Shown here one piece after another: positions 38,901 to 46,688 of a stretch of DNA of 64,000 nucleotides. How positions within the stretch are numbered: position 1 is the first letter of the stretch; each line of letters starts with the position of its first letter. The stretch is from Takifugu bimaculatus (Eukaryota > Chordata > Actinopteri > Tetraodontiformes > Tetraodontidae): the NCBI GenBank assembly GCA_004026145.2, contig CP034986.1, forward strand, positions 9,399,197 through 9,463,196. The letters run 5' to 3'. Under the pieces are notes generated by a model. That model worked only from the letters and a program-made list of their open reading frames with translations. It made no database searches and had not been told where the DNA came from. The position numbers and the translations under genes were made by a program.

Positions 38901-41900
38901 GTCAGCCCGTCTGAGCTAATGAGGTCTTTAGACTCCGTGTCACACTTCAGGACCACTGTGGCCCCCTCAGCGTCCAGGACCAGGGTACGAGGGCGCCACC
39001 AGCACGCCGGCGTCCCTGACAAGAGCAAGACTCATTAGAGAGTCATTAAAACTCCTCCGAGGGTTCATCCGACCCCTCCGGGAGGGTTGAGTCGTGGGTG
39101 GCGATGGCGTTACCGACCCCGCTGTCCCGCTCCGCTGTTTCCGCTGGTTTCCGCTCACATCTGCCCGTCTCCTCTTTCCAGACAGCGTTGAAGATGAGCT
39201 GGAGCTGTCTGCAGTCCGCCACCGCCCCGAGGGCCTGGAGCAGCTGGAATCCCAGACCCGCTTCTCCCGCAAGGAGCTGCAGATCCTTTACCGCGGCTTC
39301 AAGAACGTAAGAGACGTTTGTTTGTTTCCCTCCTGCAACAACAGCCGACTGGAAAGTTCCCGATGTTCGCGATTCACTCCGGAGAAGCTAACCGGGTCGT
39401 TTCCTGACGGAAGAGAGGCGAGGAATAAGGTCACCGTCTTCCTCGGAGCGTCCGAGTCTGGTCTGGGCCCATTAGTCCCCTTCCACTTGAGAGGGGGAAC
39501 GAGGGTGCTAATGAGGCCGTGGCGGCGTGCCGCAGCCGCACGTTGGGAATGTTTAACGTGTTATTTTAAACGCCAAAGCTTCTATTTTCAGCCAGTTTGG
39601 TCACCGGGATTTTCTCTCCCCGACGTGACCCTGGACTCTCTGTTAGCTTTTGGCTAAATTCCGACCAGCTCCCTACGGTGAGGGGGGATGAATTAAAGAG
39701 CGGCCGTCATCGCCGCTGCACGGCAGTTTTCCAGGCGCTCGTCTTCCCGTTGTGCTCTGACCCTTTATTCCCACACCGGCGGAATAAAGACGAGCTCCGC
39801 GGGGCCGAGGTCGCCGCCAAGGTGGACGACGTTGCTCCGTTAATCCCGTGACCTGTGATTACAGGATGCATCCCTCCGCCGGGGCCCTCGGCTCAGGGAT
39901 TAGATTAAGATCTCGCTTTCAATCCCGCCTGCAGCGGCGCCGCTCCGCTCGCAGGTTTATTCGCCTCCCTCCGCCGCTCCGTGAATCTCCCCGACTGTAT
40001 TTCTGATTTTATTATCGCGGGCGAGCGAATTCTACAAGTGTATCAGCGGAATACGAATGTATTGTCTCGCCTCTCGCTCCGCCTAATGGGATCGACCGTG
40101 AATAATGCCTGAAATGAAACGGCGCGCAAATGTAAACTGGCAGCCTCATTTGTTATCATTCTGCGCCGCGCTACCTCAGTCCTGATCCCAGACGCTCCTT
40201 TCACGTGTTCCTGGTGGGATTCTTTCAATGGAAAGGAAAAACTCTGAGGCAGGAATTCCATTAAGTGACTGAGCCGAAGGCTGGATTTGGAGAAAAGGGC
40301 TTCGCCACGGCGCTCTGGTGTCAGCTTAATCTCGTATTTTAGCTTAGCGCCATTAGCATTTAGCCCAAAATGACCTTCAGACGCTTCAAATAGAACCGCG
40401 GTCGCTAATGCTGAGTCCCGCCTCCCAAACGCTCACAGGTGGCGAAATTCTTACATTTTAATGCTTCTTCCTTCCTTCATCTCCTGCTGGACTCTGACCG
40501 GAGAAGACAGGACGCAACACGGCGCCACGGCGAAGGGACACGCCTCCCGGAGACGTGGATCTGTTTCATGTTCTCAAGTCGCTGTGGTTTAATGAGCCGC
40601 TCTTCCCAGCGGGAGTTTACCGATATCGCCGCCGTTCGCCCCGGCGCCGTTAGCCTCGCCGCAGACGCGCAGATGATTGATACCAGCAGAGGGCCTTTTT
40701 TATGGAGATTTACGAGTCGATTTAGGAGCCGAGCGTCTCGTAAAAACGTACGCGACGCGCATATTTGTGCCGCTGCACGTGACCGAGTTAGCTAGCGTAC
40801 GCGTGGATATCTTAGCAGCCGCTCCTGACAACTTTTCCCGACTCGCCTGTGACGCTCTGGAAGAATATTGTAGCCATGGCAACCACATGCAAAATCCAAC
40901 AACACGGAGAAACATTTCGCTCGTTCCGACTTCCTAATTTGCCCAAAATTCTTGACCTCGATATGTAACTGGGTCTGAGCGGCAACAGAAGGGGCGTCGG
41001 GGGGATTCGCCGGCGCGGATCCAGGAAGGAGCCGCTTTGAAGGGGAAAACAAGGTTTGGTTCTTCCCCACCAGAGACCGACTCTCTGGGGGGTCAAGGCC
41101 GGCCCACATCCCCCGTACCGGGACGCCTACTGTGGACGATGAGTCGGTGCTTTTGAGTTCCCGAAACTGTCTCGGTGTTCGGAACACTCAGGCTCTTCAA
41201 CCCTGTCGAAGGTAGCTGAAAAAAAAATCCAATATCCTGCCGGCCGAGACGGAGCAAAACTTCAGCGGGAGTAAAAAATGAAGCTGGGAAATTGGCAGAT
41301 TTATCTGCTGCGAGCTGCTCGGACGTTTCCTCTCACGAGAGGACAAAGAGTCTCACTTTCAACCTTCAGACAGCTGTCAGGACGTGAGGACGATCGGCAC
41401 TAATGCTGAATCCCGTTTCGGAGGAGCTCGACAAAAAAATGAGCTTTTGTTGTCCTACCGTTGTCATTAGCGTTAGCATTAACGCAGCCAAATTAGACCA
41501 CGCCCTAAATGATGTCATACACCCACAGGAAGAGGCTCACGGCACTTGTGCTAACCTATCTGACCACTAGAGGGTGGCACCAACGACGCCTTTTCCTCAA
41601 TATTCTTTAACGTTATTTTCACTGAGGGGTGAAATTCCATTTTGTCTTCCAGGAATGTCCCAGCGGAGTCGTCAATGAGGACACCTTTAAAGACATCTAC
41701 GCACAGTTTTTCCCACAAGGAGGTTGGTGTGTTTTTTATTCGGTAGCTACCGACTGATCCGGTCCCAGGGGCGCACAAGCTAACACTTTTAGCTCTTTGA
41801 TATGGTGCAGGAATGACTCCAGTATTTTTGCTTCTCCCGCAGACGCTTCCACATACGCACATTTCCTGTTCAACGCCTTTGACACGGATCACAACGGAAA

Positions 41901-42911
41901 CGTGAGTTTTGAGGTGAGACGAGCGCTGCGCATGTCGGTAGATGCAACGTTGACCTTGAATATAAACGGAAAATAGTTCCCGTGAATAGAAACCAACCCG
42001 TAATTGTCAATAAACCCAACCTGGTAAATTAGACAACATCCTTCAAGCCGTCGGAATCCCCCGAGACGCTCCTGATCAACACGTTATTCATATTCATGAA
42101 GGAGATATTTTGGATTATTAGCGCGAACCAGCCAAAAGGCCGAACCGGATCAGCACAGGCCCGAAAACACGTCAACTCCCCGAGGAACGATGCAGATTAT
42201 GAGTCGCCTAATGACTTCGCTAATGAGATCTGTGATTGATGGCGCCGCGGCGATGACGCGCGTTTGCCTGTTTTTCTGCAGGATTTCGTCATGGGCCTCT
42301 CCATCCTGCTGCGTGGGACGGTCCAGGAAAAGCTCAACTGGGCGTTCAACCTGTACGACATCAACAAAGACGGTTACATCACGAAAGAGGTGGGTCGGTG
42401 GAGGGCGTTAGCCTCGCTCCCGAACCAAGCGATAGCTAAGGCGTTAGCTGTAGAGACTAGCTAGCCAACAGCATCCGTCAGAGGCTGTCAGAGTTCCCAA
42501 ATGTCTGAGGAGAGCAAAATGAGACGTGGTGTTGGTCTTCTAGGAGATGCTGGACATCATGAAGGCCATCTACGACATGATGGGAAAATGCACGTACCCC
42601 GTCCTCAAGGAGGAGACGCCCCGTCAGCACGTGGAGGTCTTCTTCCAGGCAGGTGTAGCGCGAGCGTCCTCCCGGTCCGAGGGGCCGCCGGAGCAACCTC
42701 TTTACCTGTCCTGTCTTCTGTCTCCAACAGAAGATGGACAAGAACAAAGACGGCGTGGTGACCATAGACGAGTTCATCGACTGCTGCCAAAACGTAAGAC
42801 GTCCGTCCCGATCGGCCGCCGTCGGCTCGGCTGCGCCCTCACGCTGTCGTCTCTGCTTGACAGGATGAAAACATCATGAGGTCGATGCACCTGTTTGAAA
42901 ACGTCCTTTAA
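6582..42911 (+). CDS. kcnip4: Kv channel-interacting protein (KChIP), KCNIP4-like, with alternative N-termini
   Basis: EF-hand calcium sensor of the neuronal calcium sensor family. KChIPs bind the N-terminus of Kv4 potassium channels and tune their trafficking and inactivation. Shared exons: 39182-39306, 41653-41722, 41843-41913, 42282-42389, 42544-42648, 42731-42793, 42864-42911. They join in frame and end ENIMRSMHLFENVL-stop. EF1 is degenerate (Cys-Pro in ECPSGVV), as is usual for KChIPs. Loops of EF2 (DTDHNG), EF3 (DINKDG) and EF4 (DKNKDG) are intact. The stretch QEKLNWAFNLYDINKDGYIT through MGKCTYPVLKE matches my memory of KCNIP4 better than KCNIP1, 2 or 3. Four alternative first exons and a cassette exon, all ending in phase 1, splice to 39182. 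Predicted proteins are about 224, 215, 229 and 233 residues by first exon used. KCNIP2 is the main alternative name, since part of exon 2 (HRPEGLEQLE) is KCNIP2-like. The gene could extend upstream of the window. Confidence 0.85.
7918..8100. repeat. GGACCAGGTAGG-type minisatellite
   Basis: Degenerate tandem copies built from GGACCAGGTAGGACATTAA and GGACCAGGTAGGAGAGGCA variants. Confidence 0.8.
13723..13742. repeat. (CA)n microsatellite
   Basis: About ten CA units. Confidence 0.8.
14232..14311. repeat. Long (GT)n microsatellite
   Basis: About 39 pure GT units, the longest dinucleotide run in the window. Confidence 0.9.
17896..17942. repeat. AGAACCGGATC short tandem
   Basis: Four near-identical 11-base copies with one partial copy. 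Confidence 0.75.
18296..18324. repeat. (GT)n microsatellite
   Basis: About 14 GT units. Confidence 0.85.
18465..18555. repeat. About 36-base tandem, CCCGTCTGGTTCTGTCAGAA type
   Basis: About two and a half copies of a unit containing GTCTGGTTCTGTCAGAACCC and GTCTGAAGTCCC. Confidence 0.75.
18628..18872. repeat. CCCCCAGCAGTCGGG minisatellite
   Basis: About sixteen copies of a 15-base (sometimes 14-base) unit CCCAGCAGTCGGGCC, with AGCAGACGGGCC variants. Open frames in several directions across it are a by-product of the 15-base period. Confidence 0.9.
19143..19164. repeat. Poly-C tract
   Basis: Twenty-two consecutive C followed by TCCCC; a site prone to sequencing length errors. Confidence 0.85.
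19426..19432 (+). promoter_or_regulatory. TATA box for the myristoylated kcnip4 isoform
   Basis: TATAAAG in a GC-rich context about 163 bases before the ATG at 19589, a normal distance for a core promoter with a short 5' UTR. This implies an independent promoter for this isoform. Confidence 0.5.
19589..19646 (+). CDS. kcnip4: kcnip4 alternative first exon, N-myristoylated MGAxM type
   Basis: Nineteen codons starting MGALMVIFSVQ and ending KAKTK, then one base before the donor AAAG|GTAGGC. Spliced to 39182 this gives ...KTKD-SVEDELE. It matches the layout of the KChIP1 N-terminus (MGAVMGTFSS...SKD). Gly2 and a small or hydroxyl residue near position 6 fit an N-myristoylation signal, though position 6 here is Val, not the preferred Ser/Thr. 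A TATA box lies about 160 bp upstream. The predicted isoform is about 215 residues, close to human KChIP1b (216). Confidence 0.82.
22530..22850. repeat. GGACCTGGGGTCT-type minisatellite
   Basis: Many degenerate 13-14-base copies of CTGGACCTGGAGTCTGGAC and CCTTACCTGGGGTC variants. Confidence 0.85.
23262..23532. repeat. Compound CA/CTCA microsatellite
   Basis: About 270 bases mixing CACACA, CTCA tetramers and CACGCTCA units. Confidence 0.9.
24376..24437. repeat. (CCCT)n polypyrimidine tract
   Basis: CCCTCCCTCC repeats in two blocks before the KChIP4a-type first exon. Confidence 0.85.
24376..24545 (+). promoter_or_regulatory. CT-rich promoter/5' UTR of the KChIP4a-type first exon
   Basis: A long pyrimidine tract built from CCCT repeats (24376-24437), then GC-rich sequence up to the start codon. 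Such polypyrimidine tracts are common in TATA-less neuronal promoters and can form triplex DNA. The promoter role is inferred from position only. Confidence 0.4.
24555..24654 (+). CDS. kcnip4: kcnip4 alternative first exon, KChIP4a-type hydrophobic (MNLEGLE) N-terminus
   Basis: Thirty-three codons beginning MNLEGLEMIAVL, followed by a Val/Leu-rich hydrophobic segment and ending LLAASYD, with one base left before the donor GACG|GTAAGG. The first 12 residues are identical, as I recall it, to mammalian KChIP4a, whose N-terminus is the K-channel inactivation suppressor (KIS) domain and a membrane segment. The spliced isoform is about 229 residues, the same as KChIP4a. I chose the ATG at 24555 by homology. 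Another in-frame ATG lies three codons upstream (24546), and the frame stays open back to 24180, so an extended start is possible but has no family support. Confidence 0.92.
26369..26965. repeat. TTTAGCTGCG/TTTGGCTCAG minisatellite
   Basis: About sixty copies of a 10-base unit whose core is GTTTAGCTSMG, alternating TTTAGC, TTTGGC and TTCAGC variants. Higher-order blocks of roughly 50-100 bases recur. Confidence 0.92.
30644..30680. repeat. (CA)n microsatellite
   Basis: CA repeat with one CTCA interruption. Confidence 0.85.
31120..31602 (+). promoter_or_regulatory. Probable promoter/5' UTR of the MLSSIWE isoform
   Basis: C-rich and T/C-rich runs (CCTCCCCGCTCCCCTCCCC near 31140-31170) and GC-rich sequence lead into the first exon. 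No TATA box is visible. An open frame in phase with the coding exon spans 31390-31602. Confidence 0.35.
31603..31714 (+). CDS. kcnip4: kcnip4 alternative first exon, MLxxxWExEGLQTVG hydrophobic type
   Basis: Thirty-seven codons starting MLSSIWETEGLQTVGIVV and ending LLGLISFSE, with one base left at the donor GAAG|GTAAGA. Spliced to 39182 this reads ...FSED-SVEDELE. It closely follows the KCNIP4 isoform starting MLTLEWESEGLQTVGIVV and ending LLHLLGLIDFSED. The central 20 residues are hydrophobic and likely insert in a membrane. The start has a good context (GAGCCATGC). An open frame continues upstream to an ATG at 31390, which I do not use. Predicted isoform about 233 residues. Confidence 0.9.
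32888..32926. repeat. (GT)n microsatellite
   Basis: About 19 GT units followed by a G run. Confidence 0.85.
33139..33196. repeat. GTGTGTGAGACGA tandem
   Basis: Four copies of a 16-base unit GAGTGTGTGAGACGAG with the last copy diverging. Confidence 0.75.
38428..38514 (+). CDS. kcnip4: kcnip4 candidate cassette exon with LMRLFPC motif
   Basis: An 87-base exon, phase 1 at both ends. It is bounded by a pyrimidine-rich acceptor (TATTTCCCAG) and a moderate donor (CCA|GTGACC). It encodes YHQIVHKPGVRARLMRLFPC followed by SVGRKTSS, and joining to 39182 gives ...KTSSN-SVEDELE. The motif R-x-R-L-M-x-L-x-P-C-S...K-T-S-S matches the KCNIP4 isoform segment ERLMKLLPCSAAKTSS and the KCNIP2 segment QRFLKLLPC. 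The Cys after Leu-x-Pro is a probable palmitoylation site (inference). The 5' exon that would supply its start codon was not located; it may lie upstream of the window. Confidence 0.72.
38515..39181 (+). other. kcnip4: kcnip4 intron between the cassette and the first shared exon
   Basis: Short intron with a three-copy, 21-base tandem (about 38584-38646) directly downstream of the cassette donor, ending in a pyrimidine-rich acceptor before 39182. Confidence 0.55.
38584..38646. repeat. Three-copy 21-base tandem
   Basis: Three copies of CAGGGATATTAGCATGTTCT plus one base, in the intron just after the cassette exon. Confidence 0.85.
39182..39306 (+). CDS. kcnip4: kcnip4 first shared exon (SVEDELE...LYRGFKN)
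   Basis: Acceptor TCTTTCCAG, donor AAC|GTAAGA. It encodes SVEDELELSAVRHRPEGLEQ through KKELQ-like SRKELQILYRGFKN, the conserved linker into EF1 that contacts Kv4. All alternative N-termini enter here in phase 1, with the split Asp (or Asn, for the cassette) codon restored by their last base. Confidence 0.93.
39307..41652 (+). other. kcnip4: kcnip4 intron within the shared region
   Basis: A 2.3-kb intron between LYRGFKN and ECPSGVV. It is unusually large compared with the 80-630-base introns that follow, so it may hold regulatory sequence. I see no repeat array or exon in it. Confidence 0.6.
41653..41913 (+). CDS. kcnip4: kcnip4 shared exons for EF1 and EF2 (two exons)
   Basis: Two exons, 41653-41722 and 41843-41913, separated by a 120-base GT-AG intron. 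The first encodes ECPSGVVNEDTFKDIYAQFF, the degenerate EF1. The second encodes the TYAHFLFNAF helix and the EF2 loop DTDHNGNVSFE. The acidic residue at loop position 12 is on the next exon and is Asp, not Glu, as in other KChIPs. Confidence 0.93.
42282..42911 (+). CDS. kcnip4: kcnip4 shared exons for EF3, EF4 and C-terminus (four exons)
   Basis: Four exons, 42282-42389, 42544-42648, 42731-42793 and 42864-42911. They encode GLSILLRGTVQEKLNWAF, EF3 (DINKDGYITKEE), DIMKAIYDMMGKCTYP, EF4 (DKNKDGVVTIDE) and the C-terminal helix ending LFENVL-stop. The intron after 42648 starts with GC rather than GT (CAG|GCAGGT); only that boundary keeps the frame FFQ-KMDKNKDG. Confidence 0.93.
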
Positions 42912-43650
42912 GCGGTCGGAATGCGGCGGATCCCGACGGAGGACCCTCGTCTCTTCCCCGGACCCCCTCCCCGTGTACAGCGTGCTATGCAGACTCGAAC
43001 CCGTAGAAAAAGAATCTTGTAAACTACTGTGGACCACAGGTAGGTGTAGGAAAAGGGTGCGAACACTCTGGAGTCGCCAAATCCTTCAATTATTTCCAAA
43101 CACGAGGAGAAAAGAAGCGGGAGAACCTCGGAACGTCCACGGTCGGCATTCCAAAGATGTTTTCTGCCGAGAGGAGGCTCACTCCCTCTCTGTTGTGGAA
43201 CCACTGTGACGTCACAAGAACAAAGAATAATGGTAATAATGCGGCGTCTTGTCAACTCCGGAGTGTTCTTCCCCGGCTTAGTTAGCCTCCGTGGTCGTTC
43301 TTCAAAGATGTGAAATCAAGGCGATGTCGTTGTACATATGTGAAACGCTAGAAAAGGAAACTTCTCAACTTTGTCCATGTTTACTTGCCAAGTCCAACGA
43401 GACGCCACAGGGATTATTCCTGATGTCAGAAACCGGAGCGCGGTGCCGGTGTTGGTCCTGAGAAGCACACAGGTATCCGTAACCACCAGAACTCCAGGTC
43501 AATGCTGCTTTCATCGTGTTCCTTTGATCTCTGTGTGCGTAGATCTTCCGTCGCTGGTTTGTCTTTGTTCCTGTTTCGACGCTCTGCTCCATCAGTTTGT
43601 TATTGTACAAAAGATTGTCTTCGCATTAAATCAAAGTTTGCCTGAATTTC
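42912..43650 (+). other. kcnip4: kcnip4 3' UTR with candidate poly(A) signal
   Basis: Non-coding sequence following the stop. A T-rich stretch leads to an ATTAAA hexamer at 43625-43630, the best candidate poly(A) signal. A second ATTAAA-like site is near 43831. A full CRE palindrome (TGACGTCA) occurs at 43207-43214. The exact 3' end cannot be fixed without transcripts. Confidence 0.5.
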
Positions 43651-44734
43651 GGCTCCTTCCTGGTTTTAACTCGGACTTTCGGCTCAACGTTGGTGGAAAC
43701 TCGCCCATCATTCGGTTCTCTGACGTTTGTGGCAGAAAAACACGGAACAGTTTTAGATTTTGCCCATTCGTGCTTCAGCCTTCCGATAAAAATCAATGCT
43801 GTTTTACTCGTGTTTGATGACTTGAAAAGATATTAAATCTAAAAAGTGTGTGAGAGGCTGTTTTTGTTCTCTGGAGTAATTTGACGCCGACACTCTGGAA
43901 CCCGAGGCAACAATTCATCAGTCCAGGCGGGAACAGTTTGCCTCCGCCCGGCCAGCGTTCCCACCCGGAGGTCCCGGTACATTTCTGAAGATGAGGAAGC
44001 AGCTGTCATGAAAGGGATGGAGCACATCAAAGGCCGTCACGTCCAGATGTTTCAGAGCAAATGTGAGATGCTTTATTTGGTTACATCAGCAATGGTGATT
44101 TTCTGTCATCCGGCGCCCCCTAGCGGCGGGACGGCGCCTAACACAGGATTGGTCCCATAAATCTTGGTTTGAAATCTGAAAATCCTACGTTGGAAAAAAG
44201 ACTCGAACTCGATATCTGACACTTTTGTGGCAGTGAAGTGAAACATTTCCAGTCAGTCACGTCCAAACCCTGAGTGTCGACACAGACGGAGAACTTTGCC
44301 GTATTTCTTTGGCTCATATTTAAGTATGTTGGCGAGTGGATCACCACGTTCCACGGACAAAACGTTGCTTTAAGGCCACATACGTGAACTCAAATGTACA
44401 ATATTGATATTTCGGACGCTCAGACAAACGTAGCTGTCTGCTTTCTGCTCCCCCCCCCACCCCCCAGCTGACTGTAAATGAGCCAGACAAATTAATTGCA
44501 CGTTGGGACAGAAATGTTGTGATAAAACTGTTAAATACTGCAAAGTTTATATCTCTCTTAAAAAAAAAAAAGGATTCTTGGTGTTTATTCTCTGTGCGTC
44601 AGCGTCGGCCACAAATAACCTCCCATCTCAACACTCGAATCTACAAAGCCAAATTAAAACGGTCGATGACATCATGTTTGTATTGCTTGTGCCAACATAT
44701 GTTCCATCCAGAGGAGCTGACGTTCTTCTGCTCT

Positions 44735-44801
<67 letters not shown>

Positions 44802-44998
44802 CGGGGTAGTTCCAGCTGCGTTGTCCAGGTGACGAGCGGTAATTAGAGGTTTGTACTGAGCGTTGGAAGGCAGCTTTGGAACTCAGAAGAACCCCCTGGT
44901 GTCCCCCCCCCCCCCCCCCCCGCGTGTCCATTTGGTTTGTCCCAGGACGAGCGGCTATAAAGGGGGCGGGGTTAGGTGAGGATATAAAGGGGGCGGGG
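43651..44998. other. Convergent intergenic region between kcnip4 and sec24d
   Basis: Contains the probable 3' UTR tail of kcnip4, a (CA)n microsatellite (44738-44799), a C run (44897-44921) and the sec24d 3' UTR, which starts with a 27-base tandem duplication. A minus-strand AATAAA (plus-strand TTTATT at 44584-44589) is a possible sec24d poly(A) signal. No gene is seen. Confidence 0.45.
44738..44799. repeat. (CA)n microsatellite
   Basis: About 31 CA units between the convergent genes. Confidence 0.9.
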
Positions 44999-45009
44999 TT
45001 AGGTGAGGA
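44956..45009. repeat. Perfect 27-base tandem duplication over the sec24d stop codon
   Basis: Two identical adjacent copies starting TATAAAGGGGGCGGGG. The second copy contains the sec24d stop (44999-45001) and its last codons. Confidence 0.9.
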
Positions 45010-46688
45010 GCTGCCTGACTTCTCTGTGAATGTAGCAAAGGAAGTCCATGTAGGAAGCTCCTCCGTGCAGGCCTTTATCCTCCACCAGGAACTGACGGAA
45101 CAACATCTCCGGTTTGTCTTTCTGCCTCACGATCTGGAGCTGAGAAGAAGCAAGATGGTTACCGGCGCTCAGCGCTGACCCAATGTTTCTGCCTCCCCCC
45201 AGTTGAACAGGCCGCAGCAGGCGGCTGTGTTGGCGCTGTTGTCCACCAGGGGGAGACAGACTACGTTCGGCTCACCTTCATGGAGCCCGGCCTCTTCTCC
45301 AGCAGGTCGCCGATGACACCTCGGACCTTCTTCGATAGCGGGTTGTCCAGAACGGGCAGAACAGACTGAAATTCCCAACCAGATGTTAGAAAGTTAGCAC
45401 CTTTTGTTTGTGGGTTTGTTCCGAGTTAAAACTCATCTCTGAATCTGACCATGTGTGCCTGCAGGTGGGCGAGGGAAGGAACGTTGAAGAGGTTCTGGAT
45501 GAGGTCGGGGGGGCTCGCCTGGCCCAGCCACAGGAACATGGCGTGTCCGTTCTCCAGCAGGAACACGCCGGCGTCGGCCAGACGCTCCTCTGAGCAGCGG
45601 AGAGGAGTGGGCGGAGCCTCTGCACCAACATCCATGTTGTGCTGAAACGAAAAAGGATCCGTTTAGATCCCGATGGAACGTTCATCCGAGCGGGAAAGAC
45701 GTTTGAATACCAGCGGGATGAGTCGCGGGTACAGCAGCAGCTGCGTCTCCTCCACCCCCATCGCCATGACAGGCCAGCCTCTGATGGGCGCGGTCGTCCG
45801 TCGACAGTTCCGTGCTCCCCACCAAAGGTCCGGTCTTCATCAGGCTGTTCATGTAGACGGGGAACACCTTCATGGCGTCCGGCAGGATCAGCTGTGGGGG
45901 AGGACGGTTAAAACGGCGTTCCACAGAACCCAGGAGCTGAACCGGGAGCTGTGGCGCTGCTCACCTGGCTCGCCGCTGAGGGGCTGGCACAGTTCTTGCG
46001 ATAACAGGCCAGCATGTGAGCCGTCTGGTTGACCAGGATCTCCCTCACGCTCTTCAGGGGCTGGTTCAGGATGGCGCGGTACGCTGTGAGAGAGTGGGAG
46101 GAGCCTAAGTGACGACGGAGGGACCGTGGCGGCGAACTCGGACGAAGATCCGGCGACGGATTCTTACCCGACTTGGCGAAGAAGTTGATGAGGGCGTCGG
46201 TCTCGCAGCTCTTGTACAGCTCCGACAGCTGCGAGCTGCAGTTCAGACTCAGGTTGTGGATCCGGAGGCGGCGCTGACCACCGATGGTGGTGTACAGCAA
46301 AGCACACTGGGAAACGCAGTTCAAGTCAGAAATGGTGCCTTCCCCTCCCAAATAAGGAGCCCCGTAAAGCGTCGCACCTGCAGCAGAGCGCCGGCCTCCT
46401 CGTTGAGCGCGTCGTCGTGCTTCAGCTCCACGGTCACAGCTTTGTCGCAGTCCACCGCCGCCATCTCCACGTCCGTGGTGTTGTTCATGTGGATGGCGCC
46501 GAAGAAGTCTGTGGCCCTGAAGCCTGCCGACAAACGTCGCGTGACCGAGAGGCCTTTCCTCCGGAGGTACCGGCGTTCCGGGTTTACTCACCGGTGCTGG
46601 TGCGGACGCGCATGATGGCGTCGAAGCCGACGCGCTTCTGCACGTCCTTCCTCAGGTCCCTCAGGAAATGTTCTCCGTCGACGTCCAC
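44999..46688 (-). CDS. sec24d: sec24d exons for beta-sandwich, helical and gelsolin domains (eight exons)
   Basis: Exons from 46688-46592 to 45139-44999. They carry RVRTSTGFRATDFFGAIHMN (beta-sandwich), NFFAKS...VNQTAHMLACYRKNCASP (helical) and VFLLENGHAMFLWLGQASPPDL through QFLVEDKGLHGGASYMDFL (gelsolin-like). Exon 45891-45711 is 181 bases where 180 are needed: after ...STDDRAHQR the continuing sequence VMAMGVEETQLLLYPRLIPL is one frame over. Confidence 0.93.
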
